A DNA stretch of 6,270 nucleotides. Source: JAUWCW01 sp030609125 [NCBI: Candidatus Rokuibacteriota bacterium] (GTDB taxonomy: Bacteria; JAUVQV01). Below are positions 1 through 6,270 of the stretch, piece by piece. Below the pieces are notes generated by a model that saw only the letters and a program-made list of their open reading frames with translations, was not told where the DNA came from and ran no database searches. Location: the NCBI GenBank assembly GCA_030609125.1, contig JAUWCW010000122.1, forward strand, positions 1 to 6,270, read 5' to 3'. How positions within the stretch are numbered: position 1 is the stretch's first letter; each line of letters opens with the position of its first letter. A program made the translations under genes and the position numbers.

Positions 1-58
1 TTCCTTGCGACCGGCGCCCTCAGGCGAAGTTTTCTCCAAGTTAAATTTGATGCTGCTT

Positions 59-91
59 GCGGGCGGTGAGATTCGACCGGGCTCCGCCCGC
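59..91. repeat. 8-bp inverted repeat, possible hairpin or terminator of an upstream gene
   Basis: GCGGGCGG (59-66) and CCGCCCGC (84-91) are perfect inverted copies separated by 17 bases. A transcript entering from the left could fold this into a GC-rich hairpin. It is followed only by CACATTATTCTT, not a true U-tract, so it is a weak candidate for an intrinsic terminator. No gene is recognisable in 1-58, and short open frames there end at 42-44 or 67-69. In such GC-rich DNA the repeat could be chance. Confidence 0.25.
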
Positions 92-172
92 CACATTATT
101 CTTCGCCCGGCAGTATCTGACAGTATAGAGGAAAGAGCACAAAGGAAAGAGGTGAATTGGGCTTTCCGCTGC

Positions 173-199
173 TTGACAGAGTATGTCCGCAGGGATAAT
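173..199 (+). promoter_or_regulatory. Possible sigma-70 promoter for the HD-GYP gene
   Basis: A perfect -35 hexamer TTGACA (173-178) is followed by GATAAT (194-199), a 5-of-6 match to the -10 consensus. The spacer is 15 bases, two short of the optimum, which weakens the call. Transcription would start near 206, leaving a leader of about 25 bases before the ATG at 230, and part of the stem-loop at 202-226 would fall around the start point. If the real start codon were the GTG at 152, this promoter would lie inside the gene and the call would be wrong. Confidence 0.3.
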
Positions 200-201
200 A
201 A

Positions 202-226
202 GGAGTCCCGTAGCGAGAGGGACTCC
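202..226 (+). promoter_or_regulatory. Perfect 8-bp stem-loop just upstream of the HD-GYP start codon
   Basis: GGAGTCCC (202-209) and GGGACTCC (219-226) are perfect inverted copies around a 9-base loop, ending three bases before the ATG at 230. The only Shine-Dalgarno-like stretch at a usable distance, GAGAGG (215-220), lies in the loop and the start of the right arm. The structure could therefore modulate ribosome access. As DNA it could equally be a dimeric repressor site next to the possible -10 at 194-199. It does not resemble the conserved core of the GEMM cyclic-di-GMP riboswitch. The repeat is directly visible; its function is inference. Confidence 0.4.
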
Positions 227-229
227 GCC

Positions 230-1933
230 ATGAGAGAATCGGGTTTTCCATCGGCCAGAAGGATCGCCGTCCTCTACGCCCTTTTCGGAGGATTGTGGAT
301 TCTCCTCTCCGACAGACTGCTGGCTGCAATGGTCTCGGACCCGCAGAGGATGAGCACCCTTCAGACCTACAAGGGCTGGGCTTTTGTCGCCGCCAGCACG
401 CTCCTTCTGTACGTCACCGTAAAGCATGAGTTCCGGGGCCGGCGGCGAGTGGAGGGGACGCTCCAGCGCGAGAGGGACTTCAGCACCACGCTGATCGAAT
501 CCTCCCCGGTGTTTTTCGTGGCCATCAACGCTGACGGCGAGACTCTCCTGATGAACGACATGATGCTGGGGACCCTCGGCTACACCTCCGATGAAGTGAC
601 GGGAAAGAACTACCTCGCCACCTTCGTGCCCGAGGCCGACCGGGAAATGCTCTCCCGCGTCTTCAGGAGCCTCGTGACCGAAAGAAAGCCGACGGTCAAC
701 GAAAACCGCGTGCTGGCCAAGGATGGCCGGGAGCGGCTCGTGGAGTGGCACGGGCGACCTGTTTTCAAGGAGAACGGGGATTTTGACTACTTCTTCGGCA
801 TGGGCATAGACATCACCGGGAGGCGGCAGGCGGAAGTTCAGGCGAAGCGGCGCCTGAGGCACCTGGCGGCGCTGCACGCGGTGGACATGGTCATCACCGC
901 CAGCCTGGACCTGAACGTCACCCTCAACGTCTTTCTCGAACAGCTCACTTCCCACCTCCACGTCGATGCCGCCGCGGTGCTCTCGTTCAGCTCCCACACC
1001 CAGACCCTGACGTTCTCCGCCGGCAGCGGCTTCCGAACCGACCGCGTCCAGCGCACCCTTCACCGACTCGGCGAGTGCAGCGCCGGCAAGGCCGCCCTTG
1101 ATCGAAGGACGGTGGCCGTCTTCAACCTTCCTCAAGATCCGGAGGACCACGACTGCACCCGGCTGGTGTCCGACGAGGGGTTCATCTCCTACTTCGCGGT
1201 GCCGCTCATTTCCAAGGGGAATGTCAACGGTATCCTGGAGGTTTACAACCGCTCACCTCTGGAGCCCGATCCGGAGTGGGTGGGGTTTCTGGAGTCCATG
1301 GCACTCCAGGCCGCCATAGCGATAGACAATGCCACCCTCTTCAGGGACATTCAGCGGGCCCATTCCGAACTCACCATGGCGTACGACACGACCCTGGAAG
1401 GGTGGGCGCGAGCCCTGGAAATCCGGGACAAACAGACCAAGGGGCATACCGAGCGGGTGGTGGAGACGACCCTTCGCGTCGCCCGCGCCATGGGCATGGA
1501 AGAGGAGGAGCTTGTTCACATCCGCCGGGGCGCCCTGCTGCACGACATAGGCAAAATGAGCATTCCCGATTCCATTCTCTTCAGTGAAGGACCCCTCAGC
1601 GAGAAGGAGCGGCGGATCATGGAGAGCCACCCGCGCCACGCGTTCGACCTGCTCTCACCGATCCGCTACCTGCGCCCCGCGCTGGACATACCTTACTGTC
1701 ACCACGAGAAGTGGGACGGAACCGGATACCCGCGCCGACTCAAGGGAGAGCAGATCCCCCCGGCGGCCCGCATCTTCGCTGTCGTCGACGTCTGGGACGC
1801 CCTCCTCAACGAGCGCCGCTACCACTCCGCCTGGCCCCGGGAGAAGGCCCGTGAGCACATCAGGTCCCTGGCGGGAAAGCATTTCGACCCGGAGGTGGTG
1901 GAGGTCTTTTTCAGGCTCGAGCAGGACGGGTGA
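230..1933 (+). CDS. Membrane-anchored PAS-GAF-HD-GYP signalling protein (putative cyclic-di-GMP phosphodiesterase)
   Basis: A 567-residue sensor/effector predicted to hydrolyse cyclic-di-GMP at the inner membrane. The N-terminus has two hydrophobic segments (about 11-34 and 46-65). They contain the GLWILLSDRLL and TYKGWAF motifs typical of a two-helix module that precedes PAS domains. A PAS domain follows (about 82-200, ending GMGIDITGRRQAE), then a GAF domain (about 218-372), then HD-GYP (about 385-565). The catalytic signatures are intact: GHTERV (405-410), HDIGK (438-442), HHEKWDGTGYP (491-501) and the VVDVWDAL segment (518-525). There is no GGDEF or EAL domain. I chose the ATG at 230 because the conserved membrane module begins right there and GAGAGG lies 9 bases upstream. 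The frame stays open back to the left edge, and the GTG at 152, preceded by AGGAAAGA, is a weaker alternative. The bound signals cannot be read from sequence. The 3' end overlaps egtD tail to tail by 23 bp. Confidence 0.9.
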   Translation: MRESGFPSARRIAVLYALFGGLWILLSDRLLAAMVSDPQRMSTLQTYKGWAFVAASTLLLYVTVKHEFRGRRRVEGTLQRERDFSTTLIESSPVFFVAINADGETLLMNDMMLGTLGYTSDEVTGKNYLATFVPEADREMLSRVFRSLVTERKPTVNENRVLAKDGRERLVEWHGRPVFKENGDFDYFFGMGIDITGRRQAEVQAKRRLRHLAALHAVDMVITASLDLNVTLNVFLEQLTSHLHVDAAAVLSFSSHTQTLTFSAGSGFRTDRVQRTLHRLGECSAGKAALDRRTVAVFNLPQDPEDHDCTRLVSDEGFISYFAVPLISKGNVNGILEVYNRSPLEPDPEWVGFLESMALQAAIAIDNATLFRDIQRAHSELTMAYDTTLEGWARALEIRDKQTKGHTERVVETTLRVARAMGMEEEELVHIRRGALLHDIGKMSIPDSILFSEGPLSEKERRIMESHPRHAFDLLSPIRYLRPALDIPYCHHEKWDGTGYPRRLKGEQIPPAARIFAVVDVWDALLNERRYHSAWPREKAREHIRSLAGKHFDPEVVEVFFRLEQDG

Positions 1934-2957
1934 GCGGCTTCCGGACGCGCCAGAGGGAGTCGAGGAACCAGCCGCGCGAGTCGCTCAGTTCGTCGACAAC
2001 CTCGAACCCCGTCTCGTCCGCCATGGAGGAGATTTCCCCGGCCAGGTACTTGTGGGAGACCTCGGTGTGTATCGGCTCCCACGCTTCGAAGGCGAAGCGC
2101 ATCCTGAGACTCTCGATGAAGACGGACTGTCTCGCGCGGCTCACGAGGTAGCTCTCCATGGCTCCGGAAAGGACGTCGTACGTGCTGTAGTGCTCGAAGC
2201 TCTCCACCTGGAAGTCCCCTCCGAGCTCCCGGTTGATGCGCCGCAGGAGGTTGAGATTGAACTGTGCCGTCACTCCCTGCGGGTCGTTGTAGGCCCGCAT
2301 CAGCAGCTCGATGTCCTTTTTCAGGTCGAATCCGATGAGCACCAGGTCTCCGTCGTTGAGGGAGCTCCAGAGGCTGCGCAGGAAGACTCTCGCCTCCGAG
2401 GCGTTGAAGTTCCCGATGTTGGAGCCGAGAAAGAGCACCACGTTGCGCCGGTCGTTGAGGCCCGAAAGCCAGGCGAGCCCGTCGAAGTACTCCGAAACGA
2501 GTCCGTCGATCGGCACCCCGGGCAGGTCCCTCCCGCAAATGTCGATGAGCTGCAGCAGGGCCGGTTTGCAGATGTCGATGGGCACGTACCGGAAATCCAG
2601 GTCCCTCTCGCAGAAGTGGCTCAGCAGGACCCGGGTCTTCTTGCCGTCTCCGGCCCCAAGCTCCACGAGGTTGAAGGCCTGCCCGCCAAGATGGCCCGTG
2701 ATCCTCTCCCTGTGCGTTTCCAGGATCTCCAGCTCGCAGTCGGTGAGGTAGTATTCCGGCAGGTCCATGATCTTCTGAAAGAGCCGGTTCCCCTCTTCGT
2801 CGTAGAAGTGCCTGCTCGGAATCGACTTGGGGGAGCGGAAAAAACCGAGGAGCACGTCCCTGGCAAACTGCTGCCGGCCCTTTTCTTCCTGCCTCTCGCC
2901 GTAATCGAGGACCCGGCAGGTGCGGTCCGAGAGCCCCTTGTCTGCTTTCCCGCTCAT
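1911..2957 (-). CDS. egtD: L-histidine N-alpha-methyltransferase EgtD (hercynine synthase)
   Basis: A 348-residue SAM-dependent methyltransferase that converts histidine to N,N,N-trimethylhistidine (hercynine), the first step of ergothioneine synthesis in the cytoplasm. Family marks in order: the tyrosine pair and TDCELEILE (69-80); SAM-binding ELGAGDGKKT (99-108); PIDIC with Asp128; FLGSNIGNF (176-184), whose Asn183 matches the substrate-binding Asn of mycobacterial EgtD; AYNDPQGVTAQFNLNLLRRI (222-241); and HTEVSHKY (297-304), whose Glu299 and Ser301 match the Glu/Ser that select histidine. Length is close to the usual 320 or so residues, with a modest N-terminal extension. The ATG at 2957 lies 18 bases after the upstream MES stop. 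That gap shows no good Shine-Dalgarno sequence, which suggests translation coupled to the upstream gene. No EgtB or EgtC homologue is visible, which fits the neighbouring MES taking over sulfur insertion. Confidence 0.95.
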   Translation of the reverse strand: MSGKADKGLSDRTCRVLDYGERQEEKGRQQFARDVLLGFFRSPKSIPSRHFYDEEGNRLFQKIMDLPEYYLTDCELEILETHRERITGHLGGQAFNLVELGAGDGKKTRVLLSHFCERDLDFRYVPIDICKPALLQLIDICGRDLPGVPIDGLVSEYFDGLAWLSGLNDRRNVVLFLGSNIGNFNASEARVFLRSLWSSLNDGDLVLIGFDLKKDIELLMRAYNDPQGVTAQFNLNLLRRINRELGGDFQVESFEHYSTYDVLSGAMESYLVSRARQSVFIESLRMRFAFEAWEPIHTEVSHKYLAGEISSMADETGFEVVDELSDSRGWFLDSLWRVRKPLTRPARA

Positions 2958-2975
2958 AGCCGGAGAATATCAGCT

Positions 2976-5900
2976 TCAGCGGCAGGAGACAAAGCGCACC
3001 ATCGCCCCCTGGTCGCTCAGAACGGAGGCGACCGCCGACGCGAACCGGTCCGCCTCCTCCGGGGTGGTCTCCCATCCGAGGGAGATGCGAATGGAGCAGT
3101 GGGCATCCTCCTCGCTGAGCCCCATGGCGAGCAGCGCCCGGGACGGCTCGGGGACGCCGGCGTGGCAGGCCGATCCCGAGGAGAGGGCGATGCCCAGGCG
3201 ATCGAGGGCCAGCACCAGGGATTCCCCCCTTATGCCGGGGAGGGTCATGTTGAGCGTGTTCGGCAGACGATCACGCTTCGGCCCGTTGAGGCGGGCCCGC
3301 GGCGCCAGGCGGCGCAGATCGTCCTCGATCCGGTCGCGGATTTTCCGCACGTCGCTCATGCGGGGAAGGCTGGAGAGGGCCACTTCGGCGGCCCGCCCGA
3401 TGCCGATGATCCCCGAAACATTTTCGGTCCCGGACCTCAGCCCCCGCTCCTGCCCTCCCCCGTGGACCAGAGGCTCCAGGTCCACGCCCTTGCGGACATA
3501 GAGGACGCCGATGCCCTTGGGGCCGTGAAACTTGTGGCCCGACAGGGTGAGAAGGTCCACCCCGAGGGCTTCGACGTCGACGGGGATCTTCCCCGCCGCC
3601 TGGACCGCGTCGGTGTGAAAGAGCACGCCGCGCTCCCGGGCCACCGCCGCCAGCTCGGCAACCGGCTGCACCGCACCGGTCTCGTTGTTGGCCGTCATGA
3701 TCGAGACGAGGCGGGTCTTTTCGGTGATCGCTTCCCGCAGGTCCTCCGTCCTCACCCTGCCCTGCCGGTCGGGCTTGAGGCGCGCAACGGAAAAGCCCGC
3801 CTTCTCCAGCCAGCCGCAGACACCGTGGATTGAGGGGTGCTCGATACCGCTGGTGACGATGTGGCCGCGCCCCGGCCCCGCGGCCAGGACGGCTCCCTTG
3901 ACGGCCAGGTTGTTGGCCTCCGACCCCCCCCCCGGTGAAGCAGACCCTCCGGGCGGTGGTGTTGAGAAGCAGCGCCACGCTCCGTCGCGCCGTTTCCACC
4001 GACCGGTGGGCCCTCTTGCCTTCCCCGTACAGGGCCGACGGGTTCCCGTAGACCTCCGCACTGTCGGCGAGGGCGGCCTCGACCTCGGGGTGCAGCGGCG
4101 TCGTGGCGTTGTGGTCGAAGTAGATGCGGCGCCTGGGCTTTCTCACCTCCCGCCCGGCGTCCACTTTGTACTCGCCGGCGCCGCCCGTACTTGCCCCTCC
4201 CGCCCCGGCGACACGCTCCACCTGGCAGAGCAGGGCCTTGTAGACGGGGAAGCCCGAGATCGGGTCGTACCTCTGCAGGTCCGTAAGCTCGTTCACGTTG
4301 GCCCGCCGCCAGGCCTCGGGCCCCAGGGGGCCGCCGCCCATGGCGCTCGCCTCGATCGCCCCCCGCACGATGTTGTCGGTCACGATGGCGTACATCTCCA
4401 CTGCTCCGCGGAGGGTGGAAAGCTTCACCCTGTCCCCGTCGGTTATCCCCCTCTCCCGCGCGTCGGCGGTGTTCAGCATGACGGTCGGGACCGGACGCTC
4501 CCTCCGCAGCTCCGGAACGCTGAGGTGAAGCCCGTGCAGGTCGTTCCCGGCCCGGGCGCCGGAGTTGAAAACGAGCGGAAACTCCCCTGTCAGGTCGGGC
4601 CGCGACAGGGGGCTCTCACCCGGCTCGGTGTAGACCGGCAGCGCCTCGTAGCCGTGCTCCTCCAGGATGGACGAGGCTATTTCGAGCTTCCCCGACGGGG
4701 TGTCGAAGCCCGGCAACCCTTGCGGGCGCAGGAGCCCTTTTTCCCACTTTCTGTACTGCATCATCGCCGCGGGCTTGCTCACCGTCCCCCCCGCCGCCCG
4801 GACCTCCTCGAGGGTAAAGCCCGTACCCTTCAGAACGTGGCGGAGAATTTCCTCCTCGCTCTGGGGATAGAGGTGCCCGTAGCCGAGCCGCCGGGCGAGC
4901 TCGGCCAGGATCAGGGTGTCGCTGCGAGCCTCCCCCACGGGCTCGATCACACGCTCACGGAGGCGGAAGACAGAGCCGTAGACCATGTAGGACTCTATCT
5001 CGTAGTAGGTGGCCGCGGGCAGAACGATGTCGGCGTACGCCGCGTCGGCCGTAAGCTGCCGATCGACGCAGACCATGAAGTCCAGGCCGGCCAGGGTCTT
5101 GTGCCACAGGGAGGACTGCGGCCACGACGAGATCATGGAGGCTCCCAGGGTGAGGAGCAGGCGGATGGGGTAGGGATCCTTTTCCAGGACCGCCCGGGGG
5201 AGGATGCCGGCGTGGAATTCACCCCGGTACTTCGTGTAGACCGGAAAGTCGTTGTGTCCCGCGGCGCGACGTGTGTCCGGGTTGGCCACATGCCCCTCCC
5301 GGTTGACACGGATCCTTCCCTCTTTCATGGCGAAACAGTGCCCCCCGGGCACGTCGAGCTGACCCGCCAGGGCCCAGAGGACCATGGTTGCCCGGATCGC
5401 CTGCACCGCCCCGTCACTGTACTCGAGCCCGCTGTACATGACCGGCGCGGCCCCGTCGGCCGACGCGATCCTCCTGGCCAGATCCCGGACCGTCCCGGCC
5501 GGCACGCCGGTGATCCCCTCCACCACCTCCGGCCGGTACTGCTGAACGTGGCGGGCGAACTCCTCGAAGCCGACGGTCCACTTCCCGGCGAACTCCTCGT
5601 CCAGAAGCTCCTCCTCGATGAGAACGCCGCACAGGCCGAGGGCGAGGGCCCCGTCGCTGCCGGGGCGGATCGGAACCCATTCGGCGCCGGGGTACTGAGC
5701 CATCACCGTTCTGCGGGGATCGATCACCACGATTCTCGCCCCTCTCCGGTGGGCCTCCTGGATGCGCAGGAAGTCCATGGGCGGGCAGTGGGCCGCCGGA
5801 TTCTTTCCCCAGACGACAATCAGCTCCGCGTTCTCGATATCGCTGAACATGTCGATGAACATCCCCCCCATCGTCACGTGGGGGGCGATCATGGCGAACG

Positions 5901-6270
5901 AGACGTAGCAGAGGGCGCCCACCCCGAGGGTGTTGGGCGAGCCGAAGGGGAAGAGGACGCTCGCCGCGGAGGAGACGGCCACTCCTTTCGGCTGGTAGAT
6001 ATCGCAGAAGGAGAGCTCGAAGCTCCCGCTGCCGGTGTAGACGGCGGTCGCCTCCGGGCCGGATTCGCGCTTCACCCGCTCCAGGTTCTCAACGATCCGG
6101 TCGTAGGCCTCGTCCCAGCCGATGCGCTCGAACTCGAAGGTCCCTTTCGGCCCCGTGCGCCTCATGGGGTGCAGAAGCCTCTCCTTCGAGTAGACGATCT
6201 CGGGCGAAAGACGCCCCATGCGACAGATCATCCCCAGCGGCGAGCTGCTGTCGGCCTGCACCTCGGCGAT
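2976..6270 (-). CDS. Metallopterin-dependent ergothioneine synthase (MES): molybdopterin oxidoreductase-cysteine desulfurase fusion, 5' end outside window, one frameshift
   Basis: Predicted to move sulfur from cysteine onto hercynine without O2. Residues count from the codon at 6268-6270; about 1097 are visible after frame correction. Metallopterin module, about 1-685: Cys16 in GMICRMG, probably the last [4Fe-4S] ligand (earlier ones would lie beyond the edge); Cys121 in ALCYVS, candidate metal ligand; pterin-binding WGKNPAAHCP (154-163) and RPGSDGALAL (202-211); ADIVLPAATYYEIESY (413-428); C-terminal pterin-binding domain (about 564-680). A Gly/Ala-rich linker (about 688-711) leads without a stop into the NifS-like desulfurase (712-1097): YFDHNATTP (717-725), ANNETG (860-865), His885, PLP lysine Lys913 in SGHKFHGPKG, RSGTEN (945-950), and Cys1035 in SSGSAC. 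The frame breaks in a G run at 3924-3933; uncorrected, translation stops at 3271 and loses Lys913 and Cys1035. From memory, Caldithrix abyssi MES has this architecture, with an acetylene hydratase-like N-module. The fusion and motifs are seen; the substrate is inferred from egtD and that precedent. A formate dehydrogenase or thiosulfate reductase label would miss the fusion. Confidence 0.85.
3924..3933 (-). other. G10 homopolymer causing a one-base frameshift in the desulfurase module
   Basis: The + strand reads ten consecutive C here, so the coding strand has ten G. As given, the codons read F-T-G-G-G-V and continue into an unrelated frame. With nine G they read F-T-G-G-G-S-E-A-N-N-L-A-V, the conserved NifS-family segment. 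The conserved protein resumes in the other frame directly after the run and continues intact to the stop at 2976. Other C/G runs in this gene, such as the seven C at 5863-5869, do not disturb the frame. A sequencing or assembly over-call is the simplest explanation. A genuine mutation or slippage site is possible. Confidence 0.9.

Noticed and set aside
159-172. A GG-N10-GC pattern like a sigma-54 promoter.
   Set aside because: The spacing fits, but the flanking bases match the TGGCAC/TTGC consensus poorly, so it is likely chance in GC-rich DNA.
5-229. N-terminal extension of the HD-GYP protein to the left edge.
   Set aside because: The 75 extra residues have no recognisable domain, and the conserved membrane module starts directly after the ATG at 230.
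41-1150. A 369-codon open frame on the - strand opposite the HD-GYP gene.
   Set aside because: It is antisense to clear transmembrane, PAS and GAF segments and has no recognisable domain.
1819-3075. A 418-codon open frame on the - strand overlapping egtD in another frame.
   Set aside because: It is Arg/Gly/Pro-rich and without motifs, while egtD in the neighbouring frame carries every family motif.
1584-3833. A 749-codon open frame on the + strand, antisense to egtD and the desulfurase module.
   Set aside because: It lies opposite two conserved protein families and its translation shows no recognisable domain. It also overlaps the HD-GYP catalytic region in another frame. Long antisense frames are common in GC-rich DNA.
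2976-4061. The desulfurase as a stand-alone gene starting at the ATG at 4061.
   Set aside because: The first 46 residues of that reading are out of frame. The true N-terminal part of the domain, with YFDHNATTP, lies in the fused frame upstream of the G-run.
4143-4146. A GTGA start/stop overlap: GTG could start a separate desulfurase (MRKPRRRIYFDHN) and TGA lies in the frame one base later.
   Set aside because: As read, the upstream module is not in the frame of that TGA, so this needs another indel. The fused architecture matches known MES. It is kept only as an alternative to be settled by resequencing.
5863-5885. An inverted repeat of seven C and six G with a 10-base loop.
   Set aside because: It lies inside the metallopterin module, encodes a segment in good frame (HVTMGGMF), and is probably a codon-usage coincidence.
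3271-6261. The 996-residue reading taken at face value, starting at the GTG at 6261 and ending at 3271.
   Set aside because: The frame is open to the window edge and the iron-sulfur region must begin further upstream, so the GTG is not the start. The last 217 or so residues are out-of-frame translation after the G10 run.

Overview
The window is GC-rich bacterial DNA that fits an anaerobe. I would guess a delta-proteobacterial (Desulfuromonas/Geobacter-like) lineage, from base composition and gene content only. It holds three genes in two convergent transcription units and almost no non-coding space.

Left part (+ strand, 1-1933): a leader of about 230 bases with two perfect 8-bp inverted repeats and a possible promoter, then a membrane-anchored PAS-GAF-HD-GYP protein. 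This is a signalling protein of the cyclic-di-GMP phosphodiesterase type. Its 3' end overlaps the 3' end of the next gene by 23 bp.

Right part (- strand, 6270 down to 1911): a two-gene operon. The upstream gene runs off the right edge of the window. It encodes a large two-module protein: a molybdopterin/tungstopterin oxidoreductase-type module joined by a Gly/Ala-rich linker to a NifS-like PLP cysteine desulfurase. After an 18-base gap comes egtD, the histidine N-alpha-trimethyltransferase that makes hercynine. This pair matches the metallopterin-dependent ergothioneine synthase (MES) route, which I recall being described from Caldithrix abyssi. In it EgtD makes trimethylhistidine, the desulfurase module draws sulfur from cysteine, and the metallopterin module places that sulfur on imidazole C2 without O2. 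The main reading of the window is therefore an oxygen-independent ergothioneine operon.

The main anomaly is a run of ten C (ten G in the coding sense) at 3924-3933, inside the desulfurase module. It puts the gene out of frame by one base. Removing one G restores a complete desulfurase with all its catalytic residues. This could be a sequencing error, a real inactivating mutation, or a slippage/phase-variation site.
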